From Streptomyces sp. SID13031 (GTDB lineage: Bacteria > Actinomycetota > Actinomycetes > Propionibacteriales > Kribbellaceae), in assembly GCF_010548305.1 (NCBI RefSeq), contig NZ_JAAGLV010000001.1, positions 620,001-684,000 of the forward strand: a DNA stretch of 64,000 bases, in the 5' to 3' direction. The translations under genes and the position numbers were made by a program. A model generated the notes under the pieces. That model searched no databases. It saw only the letters and a program-made list of their open reading frames with translations, and was not told the DNA's origin. Numbering within the stretch: position 1 is the stretch's first letter; each line of letters begins with the position of its first letter. This document shows positions 1-9,961 of this stretch, piece after piece.

Positions 1-54
1 TTCCGCGAGTCGTTCGGCATGTCCCCGCGCGAATGGCGCGCTCTCCACAACTGA
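1..54 (+). CDS. AraC-family transcriptional regulator, C-terminal end only
   Basis: Reading from base 1 the frame gives FRESFGMSPREWRALHN and then TGA. This is the usual end of the second helix-turn-helix of AraC/XylS proteins (F-x-G-x-SP-x-x-W/Y-R). Everything upstream is outside the window, so effector and targets are unknown. The stop lies 26 bases before the next start, so the two genes may be cotranscribed. Confidence 0.75.
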   Translation, partial: FRESFGMSPREWRALHN

Positions 55-80
55 GCAAGACCAAACAAGGAGGTTCGATG

Positions 81-635
81 ATGTTCTCTTCCGTCTCGTC
101 GTCACTGGTGTGGCGTGGCCTGCTGGCCGTCGCGATCGGCGTGGTGTCCGTTGCCTGGCCGGACGTCACCGTCGGCGCGCTCGTGATTCTCTTCGCGGTG
201 TACGCCTTCGTCGCGGCCGCCGCCGATGGCGCCCGCGCGTTCGCGGGCCGCAGCGCCGGCCCGGTGGTCGGCTATCTCTTGCTTGCCCTGCTCGACATCG
301 TCGCCGGCATCGCCGCGCTGGCCTGGCCGGGTATCACGGCGCTCGTGCTGACGATCTGGATCGCCGCCTGGGCCTTCGTCTCCGGTGTGATCGAGGTGGC
401 GATGGCGTTCCGGCAGGGCGAGAACGCCGGGGAGCGGGCGATGTGGGCGCTGACCGGGCTCGTCTCGATCGCCCTCGGTGTCGTGCTGGGGATCCGGCCG
501 GACCTCGGCGCGGTCAGCCTGGCCACGGTCTTCGGTCTGTTCAGCATCGTGTACGGCATCTCCACAGTCGTGCTGTCAGCGCAGCTCCGGCGGGCCGGGT
601 CTGCCGCCCACGCGCTGGCTCAGCCGGCCCACTGA
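81..635 (+). CDS. DUF308 / HdeD-family membrane protein
   Basis: A 184-residue, very hydrophobic protein with about six membrane segments, each containing an A/V/L run followed by Gly-Ala pairs. The repeated pattern 'A-x-WPG/D-x-T' (AWPDVT near residue 22, AWPGIT near 80) is typical of the DUF308/HdeD family, whose enteric member is linked to acid resistance; no biochemical role is established for actinobacterial members. A perfect AAGGAGG at 67-73 is 7 bases from the ATG at 81; an adjacent ATG at 78 is the alternative start. The gene ends 5 bases before the next start, so the pair is probably one transcript. Confidence 0.85.
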   Translation: MFSSVSSSLVWRGLLAVAIGVVSVAWPDVTVGALVILFAVYAFVAAAADGARAFAGRSAGPVVGYLLLALLDIVAGIAALAWPGITALVLTIWIAAWAFVSGVIEVAMAFRQGENAGERAMWALTGLVSIALGVVLGIRPDLGAVSLATVFGLFSIVYGISTVVLSAQLRRAGSAAHALAQPAH

Positions 636-640
636 CAGCC

Positions 641-3325
641 ATGGCAGACGATGAGCGCCGGCGGCTCGCCGAGCCGTCCGGCTCACCTTCGGAGTGGGCG
701 CTGTGGGGCCCGTACCTCAGCGAGCGCCAGTGGGGGACGGTGCGCGAGGACTACAGCGCAGACGGCTCCGCGTGGACCTACTTGCCGCACGACCACGCGA
801 GGTCTCGGGCGTACCGGTGGGGCGAGGACGGTCTGGCGGGTTTCAGCGACCAGGAGCAGCGACTGTGTTTGGGGATCGCCTTGTGGAACGGACGCGACCC
901 GATCCTCAAGGAGCGGGCGTTCGGTCTGACCGGACCGGAGGGCAACCATGGCGAGGACGTCAAGGACTACTGGTGGTACCTGGACGCGGTACCCAGCCAC
1001 GCGTGGAACCGGTGGCGCTATCACTACCCCCAGAACGAGTTCCCGTACGCCGAACTGGTGGCCGAGAACGGGCGCCGCGGCCGTGACGATCCGGAGTACG
1101 AACTGCTCGACACCGGCGTCTTCGACCAGGACCGGTTCTGGATCGTCGACGTGACGTATGCCAAGGGGAGCCCGACGGACCTGCTGATGACCGTACGGGT
1201 CACCAACGCGGGGCCGGAGCGGGCAGAGGTGCACGTCCTCCCGACGGCTTGGTTCCGCAACACCTGGAGCTGGACTCCGGACGCGCCGCGACCAGAGCTG
1301 GTCGCGATCGGGAACGCCGCCGTCGGCATCAGCCATCCAGTGCTCGGCGAACTGGAGCTGCTCGTCGCCCCGGGATCGGACGGTACGCAGCCGGCACTGC
1401 TCTTCTGCGAGAACGAGACCGACCTGGATCGCCTGTACGGCGTGCCATCCTCGACGCAGTACCCGAAGGACGGCATCAACGACCATGTCGTGTCAGGCGC
1501 CTGCTCGGTCAATCCGGCCCGGGTAGGGACCAAGTGTGCCGCGTGGTACCGCCTGCGAGTGGACCCCGGCTCGGCCGTCGAGCTGCGGTTGCGGCTGCAG
1601 CCCACGGCGTCGGGCTCCGATCCGCGGACCGCGCTCGGGACGGACTTCGACCGGGTCATCGCGACCAGGCAGGCCGAGGCCGACGACTTCTACGCCGACC
1701 TGACCCCACCGGCCGCGTCGGCCGACGAGGCGATGGTGATGCGGCAGGCGTTCGCCGGGATGCTGTGGAGCAAGCAGTTGTACGCCTTCACCGTGGCCGA
1801 CTGGCTGGACGGCGATCCCGGACAGCCGGTACCCCCGGCTTCCCGGCGTACCGGCCGGAACAACCGGTGGCGCAGCTTCGATGCCTTCGACATCATGTCC
1901 GTGCCGGACAAGTGGGAGTACCCGTGGTTCGCGGCCTGGGACCTGGCGTTCCACTGTGTCGCGCTGGCTCACGTGGATCCCGGGTTCGCGAAGAACCAGT
2001 TGCTGCTGATCTGCCGCGAGTGGTTCCAGCACCCGAACGGCGCGCTACCGGCGTACGAGTGGGACTTCGGTGACGTCAATCCACCGGTGCAGGCATGGGC
2101 CGCGCTGGAGGTCTTCGCGATCGACGGCGGCCGCGACCTCGACTTCCTCGGCCGGGTGTTCGACAAGTTGATGGTGAACTTCACCTGGTGGATCAACCGG
2201 GAGGATGCCGACGGCTCCAACGTGTTCGAGGGCGGCTTCCTCGGGCTGGACAACATCGGGCCGCTGGATCGATCGCACCTGCCGGTCGGCGGCCTGCTGG
2301 AGCAGGCGGACGCCACGGGGTGGATGGCCGGCTACGCCTTGTCGATGGCCACCATCGCGGCCATCCTGTACCGCACCGGGCAGCGGCCGGGACTGGACCT
2401 GACGATCGAGTACCTCGAGCACTTCGCCGCCATCCGCGGCGCCTTGGAGCGGCAAGGGCTGTGGGACGACGCTGACGGCCTCTTCTACGACCGACTCGTC
2501 ACGCCGGGCGGTACCGCGGTGCCGCTGAAGGCGCAGTCGATGGTGGGCATCATCCCGATGCTCGCGGCGGCCGTCGTCGACGGGCCGGCGCTTGACCAGG
2601 CGGTTGCTCTGGGCAAGCAGTTCGCCGGGTTGCTGGAGCGGCACCTGGATCCCACTGCGGCGTCCGGGTCGCTGCGAGGGGGTCCGGGCGATCGGCGGCT
2701 CCTGGTGGGGGCCGTCGGGGTGGATCGGGTCACGCGGTTGTTCCGCAGGCTGTTCGACCCGGAGGAGTTCCTCTCGCCGTACGGGCTGCGGTCGTTGTCG
2801 GCGTACCACCGCGATCACCCTTATGCGGTTGACGTCGAGGGGGTCCGGGCCGGCGTCGACTACGAGCCGGCCGAGTCCACCACGGGGATGTTCGGTGGCA
2901 ACTCCAACTGGCGCGGACCGGTGTGGTTCCCGCTGAACTACCTCGCCACCAGTGCGCTGCAGCGCTATCACCGCTTCTTCGGCGAGGACTTCCGGGTCGA
3001 GTACCCGACCGGCTCGGGGAATCTGCTGACGCTGGACACCGTGGTCGCCGACCTGTGGGACAGATCGGTAGCGATCTTCCTCGTCGGCCCGGACCGGCGC
3101 CGGCCGTGCTTCGGCTGGGTCGAGCGCCTCCAGCAGGATCCGAACTGGCAGCACAACCTGCTGTTCCACGAGTACTTCCACGGCGACAACGGAGCCGGCC
3201 TGGGCGCCTCGCACCAGACCGGCTGGACAGGACTGGTTGCCGACGTCATCCGTCGGCGGCACGGCGTGGTGCCGTCCGTCGATGACGTCATCAGCCGCAT
3301 CCAGAGATCGAACCAACCAAGATGA
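641..3325 (+). CDS. GH63-type (MGH1-like) glycoside hydrolase
   Basis: An 894-residue protein without signal peptide, so probably cytoplasmic. The N-terminal half looks like a beta-sandwich domain. The C-terminal half is an (alpha/alpha)6 barrel with the family landmarks: [12 protein letters not shown] near residue 424, [12 protein letters not shown] near 471, [18 protein letters not shown] near 750 and [10 protein letters not shown] near 845. The Asp in WDFGD and the Glu in EYFHGD are the likely acid/base pair by analogy to GH63/GH37 enzymes. Eukaryotic GH63 enzymes are glucosidases; bacterial members hydrolyse alpha-glucosides or mannosylglycerate-type substrates, and which applies here cannot be told. 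There is no clear ribosome site, and the ATG is 5 bases after the preceding stop, so translational coupling is likely. Confidence 0.85.
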   Translation: MADDERRRLAEPSGSPSEWALWGPYLSERQWGTVREDYSADGSAWTYLPHDHARSRAYRWGEDGLAGFSDQEQRLCLGIALWNGRDPILKERAFGLTGPEGNHGEDVKDYWWYLDAVPSHAWNRWRYHYPQNEFPYAELVAENGRRGRDDPEYELLDTGVFDQDRFWIVDVTYAKGSPTDLLMTVRVTNAGPERAEVHVLPTAWFRNTWSWTPDAPRPELVAIGNAAVGISHPVLGELELLVAPGSDGTQPALLFCENETDLDRLYGVPSSTQYPKDGINDHVVSGACSVNPARVGTKCAAWYRLRVDPGSAVELRLRLQPTASGSDPRTALGTDFDRVIATRQAEADDFYADLTPPAASADEAMVMRQAFAGMLWSKQLYAFTVADWLDGDPGQPVPPASRRTGRNNRWRSFDAFDIMSVPDKWEYPWFAAWDLAFHCVALAHVDPGFAKNQLLLICREWFQHPNGALPAYEWDFGDVNPPVQAWAALEVFAIDGGRDLDFLGRVFDKLMVNFTWWINREDADGSNVFEGGFLGLDNIGPLDRSHLPVGGLLEQADATGWMAGYALSMATIAAILYRTGQRPGLDLTIEYLEHFAAIRGALERQGLWDDADGLFYDRLVTPGGTAVPLKAQSMVGIIPMLAAAVVDGPALDQAVALGKQFAGLLERHLDPTAASGSLRGGPGDRRLLVGAVGVDRVTRLFRRLFDPEEFLSPYGLRSLSAYHRDHPYAVDVEGVRAGVDYEPAESTTGMFGGNSNWRGPVWFPLNYLATSALQRYHRFFGEDFRVEYPTGSGNLLTLDTVVADLWDRSVAIFLVGPDRRRPCFGWVERLQQDPNWQHNLLFHEYFHGDNGAGLGASHQTGWTGLVADVIRRRHGVVPSVDDVISRIQRSNQPR

Positions 3326-3336
3326 AGGAGGACATC

Positions 3337-3768
3337 ATGTCCTGGGACGACGATGTAGTGCGCGGCCTCGTCCTGCAGGCGCTGATGCTGGACAGCCTGG
3401 TACCGGCGACGGTCGACGCCAGGGTGGTGGACGGATTCGTCACGCTGTCCGGCACGGTGAACTGGCAGTACCGGCGCGACGAGGCCGACCTGGTCGCCTC
3501 GAACATCGCCGGCGCGCTCGACGTCTTCAACGACCTCGAGGTCGCGCCGCCGCTGCCGAGTGCCGCGGACGCCGAGGATTCGATCAGGAAGGCCTTCGTG
3601 CGCAACGCCGCCCTGGATGCTGACGGATTGCTGGTCTCGACCTTCGAGGGTGCCGTGACCGTCAGGGGTGCGGTCCGTTCGTGGGCCGAGCGCAACGAGG
3701 CGGTCGCCGCTGCCTGGGCGGCACCGGGGGTCACCTCGGTCCGTGACGAGTTGACGATCAAGTACTGA
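3337..3768 (+). CDS. BON-domain protein
   Basis: A 143-residue protein made of two BON (OsmY/nodulation) modules, about residues 4-68 and 75-142. Each has the 'V-x-x-G-x-V-T-L-x-G-x-V' strand pattern (VVDGFVTLSGTVNW near 30, TFEGAVTVRGAVRSW near 108). BON domains bind phospholipid or act as small stress-related adaptors. No signal peptide is seen. AAGGAGG at 3325-3331 sits 5 bases before the ATG at 3337 and overlaps the stop of the glycosidase gene, so translation is coupled. Confidence 0.85.
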   Translation: MSWDDDVVRGLVLQALMLDSLVPATVDARVVDGFVTLSGTVNWQYRRDEADLVASNIAGALDVFNDLEVAPPLPSAADAEDSIRKAFVRNAALDADGLLVSTFEGAVTVRGAVRSWAERNEAVAAAWAAPGVTSVRDELTIKY

Positions 3769-4382
3769 TGGACGGCCCAGGCGTGGTTTCGCGGTTACGC
3801 CGCGGGCGTCCGCGGCTGGGCCGCCGGCCACCTCCCGGGCTGGGGCTCCCGGTCCGGTCGTGCTCGATCCTGGTGTCCGTGACCGGGCTGATCGGGCGGT
3901 CGGTCTATGACCGGAGGGGGTGTCCGGTCGGCCGGGTGTCCGACCTTGTTGTTGCTTTGGGCAATGGTGGGCGGCCGCCGTTGCACGGGATCCTGGTCCG
4001 CAGTCGCGGCAAGGTCGCCTTCATCCCGTACACGGCGATCGCGGGGATCTGTCGCTGGGAGGTGTATCTCACCACTTCAGGACTCCAGCCGCACCGGCCT
4101 CCGCAGGGCGGCGGGTTCATGGCCCTCGCCGGTGAACTGCTCGATCGCCGGATCCTGACTGTCGGTGGCGTCAGGATCGCGCGGGTGTCGGATCTCGTCC
4201 TGGCCTGCCTGGTCGACGAGATCCAACTGGTCGGCGCCGACGTCAGCATCCGTACTGCGCTCCGCCGGGCCGGCACTCCCTGGTTGAGGCGTCGGGTCGC
4301 CGCTCGCCACGTCTACGACTGGCAGGTCGTGAGCGTGAACCCTCGGGCTTGCACTGTCGCACCGCTACCTGACGCCGGTTGA
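3768..4382 (+). CDS. PRC-barrel repeat protein
   Basis: A 204-residue protein with two PRC-barrel-like repeats, starting LIGRSVYDRRGCPVGRVSDL near residue 41 and LLDRRILTVGGVRIARVSDL near 124. Both have the G/R-V-x-x-x-x-G-x-x-x-G-R-V-S-D-L-V signature. In actinobacteria similar tandem PRC regions precede MgtE-type magnesium-channel modules, but no transporter domain is present here. The start ATG overlaps the BON gene stop (TGATG). A GTG near 3877 would remove the Arg/Pro-rich first 36 residues and is a reasonable alternative. Its 3' end overlaps the convergent regulator gene by 18 bases. Confidence 0.65.
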   Translation: MDGPGVVSRLRRGRPRLGRRPPPGLGLPVRSCSILVSVTGLIGRSVYDRRGCPVGRVSDLVVALGNGGRPPLHGILVRSRGKVAFIPYTAIAGICRWEVYLTTSGLQPHRPPQGGGFMALAGELLDRRILTVGGVRIARVSDLVLACLVDEIQLVGADVSIRTALRRAGTPWLRRRVAARHVYDWQVVSVNPRACTVAPLPDAG

Positions 4383-6962
4383 GAGTAGACGGAGGTCGCG
4401 GCCGCGCTGGACGGCCGACGAGCGGTCGGTGGCGCCGAGCTTGGCGTAGATGTGGCGGATGTGGGTGTTGACGGTGTTCACAGAGACCGACAGCTCGCCG
4501 GCGATCTCCGGGCGGGTGAGGTTGGTCGGCAGGTAGCGAAGTACGCGGAGCTCGCTGGGGCTCAGGGCTTCGGACGGTCCTGGTACGACGGTGTGGTCAT
4601 TGCCGTGGATGGCGTCGAGGATGTCGCTGACCAGGGCGGCGTGCGACGTACTGTGCGGTGGCAGGGCTTCGAGCAACTGCCGGCCACCGGTGATCGCGAA
4701 GGGGAGGATCAGCCGGTCTGGTTCGGCCAGTTGGAGTGCGCGTTCTACGGCTGCCTGCGCTGCGCTCTCGTCACCGAGGTCATGGCAGGCGAGTGCGTCC
4801 AGCAGGTTGGCCTCGACCAGGGTGATCGGAGCACCGCCAGCGGCAGGGCGGAGTACGTCGCGGGCTCCGGTGGGGTCATGCTCGGCGAGGCGGAGCACGG
4901 CGGTCGCGTTGCGGACCTCGTCGGTGCCGGCCAGCTGATCGTCGACGGCGGCGAGGGCAGCTCGGGCCTGGTCGAGCTCCCCGAGGCGGACGTGGGTTGC
5001 GATCGTCAAGCCGGTGATCCGGGGCGTCAGCGCGTGGTTGCCGGCGATCCGGGCGTTGAGATCGCCGGCGGCTGCGAGCTCGGCCAGCGCCTCGTCGTAC
5101 CGGCCGCGGACCGCCCCGAGGGTCGCGGTGACCAGGTGGATGAGTAGGCGGATGCCCGGCTCCGCGCCGGCCTGGGTGGCGTGCCTGGCGCGGTTCAGCC
5201 ATTGCTCGCCGTGGTCGAACTCGCCCGTCCGGATGAGGATCCAGGCAAGTGTCGCCTGCGCGGGTGCGATGACTGGTTCGGTGTCCCAGCCGTGGTGGGT
5301 CGCTTCCTCGATGGCGTTCTCGCAGTACTGCCGGGCGAGGGCGAACGAGTGACCGGTGGCGGTGAATCCGAGGTGGGCGAGGCAGGCGACCTCGACGTAC
5401 GGCCGCCCGATGTCGCGAGCGAGGGTCGCGCCCTCCAGCAGGTACTTCTCGCTCTCCGGCAGCCGCAGCGACCATGCTTCGGTGACGCCGAGGTTCAGCA
5501 GTGAGAGGGCCCGCAGGTCGTTGCTGATGGCAACATCTGCGGTGGACTGCCCGGACGCTGCCGAGGGCAGCGCGTCCACCTGCTCGAAGACGCCCTCGAA
5601 GTTGCCGCGCAGCCGTGCCGACAGCAGGTCCAGGGATGCGATGGCCGTCCGGAGCCGGTACTGCCGGCCGGGCGGTGTCGTCGCGGCGTACGCCCTGACC
5701 ACGTCAAGGTGCGCGTCGGCCTGGTCGAGGTGGAGCTGGTCGAGGTCGGCGATCGCGTGCACCAGGGCCAGCCCGGGGGAGTCCTCGCCGATCCGGGCCG
5801 GAAACGTGCGCAGCAGGACCGCGACGGTCCCGGCCTGGCCGTCGAGGGTGAGGCTGAGGGCGTGGTCGGTGAGGAGCTGGGCCGCCTCGGTCCAGTCACC
5901 GGCGGCCTGCAGATGGCGGATGGCGTCGGCGGTGTCCGAGTGGTCGGCAGACCAGCGCGCTGCGATCCGGTGCAGGTCGGGGACGTCTCCGGGGGCAGTG
6001 CGACGGAGCTCCAGTCGCAGCAGGTCGCCGAACAGGTGGTGGTAGCGGAACCAGCTGCGAGCCGGGTCGAGTGAGACGACGAAAGCGTTGGCGTCCTCGA
6101 GGTCCAGCAGGATCCGTTCCGATCCGGTGGCGCCGGTGAGCAGGTCGGCCAGCTCGCCATTGACCCGGTCCAGCAGGGCAGTACGCAGGAGCAGGCGTCG
6201 TACCTCTGACGATTGCCGGTCGAGCATCTCGGCCATCAGATACTCGGCGACCGTGCGGTCGCTGCCGGAGAACTCGGCGACGAACCGTTCCGGCTGCGGG
6301 TGCCCGGTGAGAGACAGGACTGCCAGCCGGAGCCCCGCCGCCCAGCCCTCGGTCCGCTCGTACAGCGTGGTGACCACTTGGTCCGGCAGTCTGATCCCGG
6401 CGGCGGTGAGCAGCTTGCGCGTCTCGTCCTCGGTGAAGCGCAACTGCGGCGCCCGGATCTCGGCCAGCTCTCCGGCCAGCCGGAGCTGGTGAAGGCGCAG
6501 CGCGGGGTCACGGCGGGTGGCGACGACCGCGTGGACCTCCGCGGGGAGGCTGGTCAACAGGGCTGCAAGCTGCTCGTTGGCCTCACTGGACGTCAGCTCA
6601 TGCAGGTCGTCGATGATCAGGACGGTCGGTTCGCCGGATGCCGAAAGCTCGGTCAGCACCTTGTCGACCATGGCCTGCCCGTCGTACCCGGGTGCCGGAG
6701 CCGGCGGCTCGGTGCCGCGGATCACGCCCAGCAGGGTGAGCCAGAACAACTGCGCGTCGTACTGGCCGGGCTTGACGGACAGGAAGACGATCCGGCGGTC
6801 CCGGCGCCGCCGATCGGCCCACAGGCGCAGCAGCGAAGTCTTGCCACTGCCGGCCGGCGCCGAGACGACCGTCACTCGCTTCTCGGCCGCGTGATCCAGC
6901 GCGGCCATCAGGTCGCGGCGGTCGACCAGTCCAGGCCGTGCCGCGCCATCGTCTCCAGGCAC
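4365..6962 (-). CDS. MalT-type LuxR-family ATPase regulator (LAL)
   Basis: An 865-residue STAND-class regulator. The N-terminal NTPase has Walker A APAGSGKTS at residues 35-43 and a Walker B-like VLIIDDLHEL near 120. A middle region of about 400 residues is rich in Ala/Leu helices, as in the TPR-like sensor of MalT. The C-terminal LuxR helix-turn-helix begins LSPSELRVLRYL near 800 and continues with NTVNTHIRHIYAKL. The family uses ATP and an inducer to form an active oligomer that activates transcription. The start is GTG at 6962 with a weak ribosome site. It is divergent from the MBL-fold/aldo-keto reductase pair across about 120 bases, and those are its most obvious candidate targets (inference). 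Confidence 0.88.
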   Translation of the reverse strand: MPGDDGAARPGLVDRRDLMAALDHAAEKRVTVVSAPAGSGKTSLLRLWADRRRRDRRIVFLSVKPGQYDAQLFWLTLLGVIRGTEPPAPAPGYDGQAMVDKVLTELSASGEPTVLIIDDLHELTSSEANEQLAALLTSLPAEVHAVVATRRDPALRLHQLRLAGELAEIRAPQLRFTEDETRKLLTAAGIRLPDQVVTTLYERTEGWAAGLRLAVLSLTGHPQPERFVAEFSGSDRTVAEYLMAEMLDRQSSEVRRLLLRTALLDRVNGELADLLTGATGSERILLDLEDANAFVVSLDPARSWFRYHHLFGDLLRLELRRTAPGDVPDLHRIAARWSADHSDTADAIRHLQAAGDWTEAAQLLTDHALSLTLDGQAGTVAVLLRTFPARIGEDSPGLALVHAIADLDQLHLDQADAHLDVVRAYAATTPPGRQYRLRTAIASLDLLSARLRGNFEGVFEQVDALPSAASGQSTADVAISNDLRALSLLNLGVTEAWSLRLPESEKYLLEGATLARDIGRPYVEVACLAHLGFTATGHSFALARQYCENAIEEATHHGWDTEPVIAPAQATLAWILIRTGEFDHGEQWLNRARHATQAGAEPGIRLLIHLVTATLGAVRGRYDEALAELAAAGDLNARIAGNHALTPRITGLTIATHVRLGELDQARAALAAVDDQLAGTDEVRNATAVLRLAEHDPTGARDVLRPAAGGAPITLVEANLLDALACHDLGDESAAQAAVERALQLAEPDRLILPFAITGGRQLLEALPPHSTSHAALVSDILDAIHGNDHTVVPGPSEALSPSELRVLRYLPTNLTRPEIAGELSVSVNTVNTHIRHIYAKLGATDRSSAVQRGRDLRLLSTGVR

Positions 6963-7084
6963 CCGCTCAGCCTACTCGCGAAGATCACCGGAATCAGGTG
7001 ACGACCGCTCACCGGGCACGCGGCGATGCTGAATGCGTTCGGATGCCGCAGCCGTGAGTGCCGAAATCTCCCGAAAGGTCTGTC

Positions 7085-8134
7085 ATGTCATCAACCTCGA
7101 ACCGCCGGTCCTTCCTCGCCAAAGGCGCGGCGCTCGCCGCAGTACCGGCCGTGGCCGCGATGGCGGGCGTCGCTGAGCCGGCGTACGCCGATGACGCGTT
7201 GCCCGACTACGCGCCGATCCCGCCGTCCGCTCTCGGGCCGGCGCTCAATGCGCAGGGGTACTACGTCGGACGGCTGGAGAGGAACCTGTACTGGGTCACC
7301 GACGGCACGTACCAGGCCGCGTTCCTGACCACCAGGGACGGGGTGGTGCTGTTCGACGCACCGCCCACCATCGGCCACAACCTGCAGCGCGCGATCGACG
7401 AGATCGCCTCCGCCAACGGCGTGTCCAACAAGGTGACCCACCTCGTCTACTCGCACCACCACGCCGACCACGTCGGGGCCTCGTCCTTGTTCGGCCGGCA
7501 TGTGGTCCGGGTCGGCCATACCGAGACGAAGCGGTTGCTTGCCCGGGACAACGATCCGGCGAGGCCGGTCCCCGATCTGACCTTCGAGACCCAGCGCACG
7601 CTCCGGGTTGGTGGCGAGCGGATCGAGCTGGCCTGGCATGGGACGAACCACACGCCCGACAACATCTACATCCACCTGCCGAATCACAACACGCTGATGC
7701 TGGTCGACATCAACCTGCCCGGCTGGGTTCCGTTCGCCAGCCTCAATATCGCCGAGGATGTTCCCGGCACCATCGCGGCCCCCGCGAAGGCTCTGAGCTA
7801 CCCGTGGAAGCACTACATCGGTGGTCACATGGGCCGGCCTGGCACCCGGCGCGACATGGTTGTCTACCAGCAGTATGTGACCGACCTCGTCGACGGCGTG
7901 AAGAAGGCGCTGGTCGCCGTCGATCCGACGCCCTTCTTCGCGAAGTACGGGAACAACACGTGGGCCGCGGTCAAGCTGTACCAGGACGCGCAGGCGGAGT
8001 ACGCGGCCGCACCGGTGATCAAGAAGTACACCGGCATCCTCGCCGCTGCCGACGTCTACACGGCCAGCACCGCGTTCCTCATCCTCGAGTCGGTCCGCCT
8101 CGACCTCGGCGTCGGCTCGCAGGTCCACCCGTGA
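7085..8134 (+). CDS. Tat-exported metallo-beta-lactamase-fold hydrolase
   Basis: A 349-residue protein beginning with a twin-arginine signal (SNRRSFLAKGAAL, then AVAAMAGVAEPAYA), with cleavage likely after AYA near residue 36. The mature domain has the metal-binding motif SHHHADHV at 123-130 and further His residues near 175 and 238, as in two-zinc MBL enzymes. Related proteins are annotated as MBL-fold hydrolases of unknown substrate. AAAGG at 7073-7077 supports ATG 7085; an upstream in-frame ATG lacks a ribosome site. Its stop overlaps the GTG of the following aldo/keto reductase (GTGA), so the two are coupled. Confidence 0.85.
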   Translation: MSSTSNRRSFLAKGAALAAVPAVAAMAGVAEPAYADDALPDYAPIPPSALGPALNAQGYYVGRLERNLYWVTDGTYQAAFLTTRDGVVLFDAPPTIGHNLQRAIDEIASANGVSNKVTHLVYSHHHADHVGASSLFGRHVVRVGHTETKRLLARDNDPARPVPDLTFETQRTLRVGGERIELAWHGTNHTPDNIYIHLPNHNTLMLVDINLPGWVPFASLNIAEDVPGTIAAPAKALSYPWKHYIGGHMGRPGTRRDMVVYQQYVTDLVDGVKKALVAVDPTPFFAKYGNNTWAAVKLYQDAQAEYAAAPVIKKYTGILAAADVYTASTAFLILESVRLDLGVGSQVHP

Positions 8135-8988
8135 CCGGAGCGCTCGGCGGCTCCTTCGCGCTCGGCCCGTTGCGTGTGCAGCGGGCCGGGTACGGCGCGA
8201 TGCAGCTGGCCGGCGACGGGGTCTTCGGGCCGCCGGGAGACCACGACGAGGCGTTGCTCGTACTACGCACGGCTGTTGCGGCCGGCGTGAGCCACATCGA
8301 CACCGCGCAGTACTACGGACCTGGCACGGTGAATCGGCTCATCCGCGAGGCGCTGCACCCTTACCCGGACGACCTGGCGATCGTGAGCAAGGTTGCCGCC
8401 GGCCCTGGCACCGATGGGGCAGTGCTTCGTCAAGGCATCGAGGACAATCTCATTGCGCTCGGCACCGACCGGCTGGCGGCGGTAAACCTGCGAGTGGCGG
8501 ATCCGTCCGAGCCGCCGGGCAAGGAGTTCGACGCGCAGCTCGCGGCAATGGTCCGGGCCCGCGAGGAAGGCCTGATCGACGGCATCGGGCTCAGCAACAT
8601 TTCCCGCCGGCACCTGTTGCATGCGGTCGCCCGAACCGAGATCGTCTGCGTGCAGAATCTCTTCAACCTGGCCGACCGGAGATCCCTCGACGTCCTCACC
8701 GAATGCGAGACCCGCACCATCGCGTTCGTCCCGTACTGTCCACTGGGCCTGTCCGGCGACCAACGGCGCCGCCTGCTCACCAACCCCACGCTCGTCACCC
8801 TGGGCGCCGAACTCAACGCATCGCCCGCCCGGCTGGCACTCGCCTGGCTGCTCGACCTGGCACCGAACATCCTCCTCATCCCAGGTACCCGCATCCGGGC
8901 CCACCTCACCGAGAACCTCGCTGCCGCCGACCTCAGCCTCGACGACGCGATTCGCACCGAGCTGAGCCGGTTCGTCCTCAGCTCATAG
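8131..8988 (+). CDS. aldo/keto reductase
   Basis: A 285-residue NADPH-dependent oxidoreductase of the AKR barrel fold. Landmarks are GYGAMQLAG near residue 21, HIDTAQYYG near 55 (catalytic Asp and Tyr), IVSKVAAGPG near 85 (catalytic Lys) and GLSNISRRHL near 150. The strand that usually carries the fourth catalytic residue reads VNLRVADP, so the classical His is replaced, as in a recognisable actinobacterial AKR subgroup. The start is GTG 8131, overlapping the previous stop; a longer frame upstream runs inside the MBL gene and is not credible. The substrate is unknown. Confidence 0.85.
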   Translation: MTGALGGSFALGPLRVQRAGYGAMQLAGDGVFGPPGDHDEALLVLRTAVAAGVSHIDTAQYYGPGTVNRLIREALHPYPDDLAIVSKVAAGPGTDGAVLRQGIEDNLIALGTDRLAAVNLRVADPSEPPGKEFDAQLAAMVRAREEGLIDGIGLSNISRRHLLHAVARTEIVCVQNLFNLADRRSLDVLTECETRTIAFVPYCPLGLSGDQRRRLLTNPTLVTLGAELNASPARLALAWLLDLAPNILLIPGTRIRAHLTENLAAADLSLDDAIRTELSRFVLSS

Positions 8989-9084
8989 ATGTGAAAGGAA
9001 CCAGTCGCGGGCTGCCTGGGAGGCCACGCGACCACGAGTTCGTCCGGTAGCCGGGGTTTCAGTAGGCGGTACAGGCGGGTCTCG

Positions 9085-9588
9085 TCAGCGGCCGTGGGTG
9101 CGGTCGTCGCGTTCTGGTTTGTGGTGGGTGGCGGCTGGTTGGGTTGAAGCAGGTATCGCAGTGGGGGACCGGAGGCCTGCTGGGTAGTTGGTCGCGGCAA
9201 GGGACTGGAGTTTGCGGAGTTCGGGGTCGAGGGTCTGCTCGGGGCCGGCGCCTGGGCGGCGGTAGACCTCGTCGCCGGTCTTGCGGCTGAGGATGCTCGT
9301 CGTACCGTCGGGGGAGATGTCGATCTGGTTCCCGCGGGTGGTGGCTCGTAGGCCGCCGTCCGCGGTGCGTTCGGTGAAGTCCTCCCGCGGCGGATACATC
9401 CGGCCGTCGAACTTCAAGCCAGGGTTGGGATCTCGCGGTACGCCGCTGTACTGCTCCTCGACCTCGTCCAACGTCGTGGCCAGCTGGGTGAACGCTTCGC
9501 TGGCGGTCCGAGCCGGCGGGAGTTGGTCCAGCCGTTCGTAGACGAGGGCCAGTCGCTCCGGCAGGGACAGTGGTTGCTCATCGGGCAC
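9085..9588 (-). CDS. hypothetical protein
   Basis: 167 residues, function not recognised. The N-terminal third is helical and charged (LSLPERLALVYERLDQLPPA), the middle has a YPPREDFTERTADGGLRATT stretch with alternating charged and Gly/Thr residues, and the C-terminus is Pro/Thr/His-rich and probably disordered. No signal or membrane segment is seen. GAAGGAG about 10 bases before the GTG at 9588 sets the start; the longer open frame above it runs through another gene. It lies 32 bases downstream of the 88-residue gene on the same strand, so the two probably form an operon. Confidence 0.6.
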   Translation of the reverse strand: MPDEQPLSLPERLALVYERLDQLPPARTASEAFTQLATTLDEVEEQYSGVPRDPNPGLKFDGRMYPPREDFTERTADGGLRATTRGNQIDISPDGTTSILSRKTGDEVYRRPGAGPEQTLDPELRKLQSLAATNYPAGLRSPTAIPASTQPAATHHKPERDDRTHGR

Positions 9589-9620
9589 GTCGGCGGTGCT
9601 CCTTCGCAGGGTGGCGGCGG

Positions 9621-9887
9621 TCAGCCGTCGAGGCCGGCGCGCGCCGTGCGCAGGGCTTCGGCGAAGGAGGCGACGGTCACCGAATGGCCGGTGAAGGCTT
9701 CGTCGTCGCTGGGGTCGACGGAGACTCCCCATTCGGTGCTCGTCCCATCGATCAGGACGACGCGCTCGGCGGCCCGGAGGACGATGGACACGGCGCCGGA
9801 GGAATGGACGGTCACAGTCCGCGGCGTACCGGCCCCGAAGGTTTCGTCGATGGCCTGGCCGATGTCGTGCTGGCTGACATTGGTCAT
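9621..9887 (-). CDS. small hypothetical protein
   Basis: 88 residues, no recognised family. Its pattern is alternating short strands (TVTVHSSGAVSIVL, RVVLIDG, WGVSVDPSD) followed by a C-terminal helix (VASFAEALRTARAGL), so a small alpha/beta fold is likely. GGAGGGG about 10 bases upstream of the ATG at 9887 is a convincing ribosome site. It is the first gene of a two-gene unit with the 167-residue protein. Confidence 0.6.
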   Translation of the reverse strand: MTNVSQHDIGQAIDETFGAGTPRTVTVHSSGAVSIVLRAAERVVLIDGTSTEWGVSVDPSDDEAFTGHSVTVASFAEALRTARAGLDG

Positions 9888-9961
9888 CCTGAGTTCCCCT
9901 CCATGGTCCGATCGAACGAGTGACGAGTATAGATAGGCCGAAGCTCAGCAGCCCCCGTGGC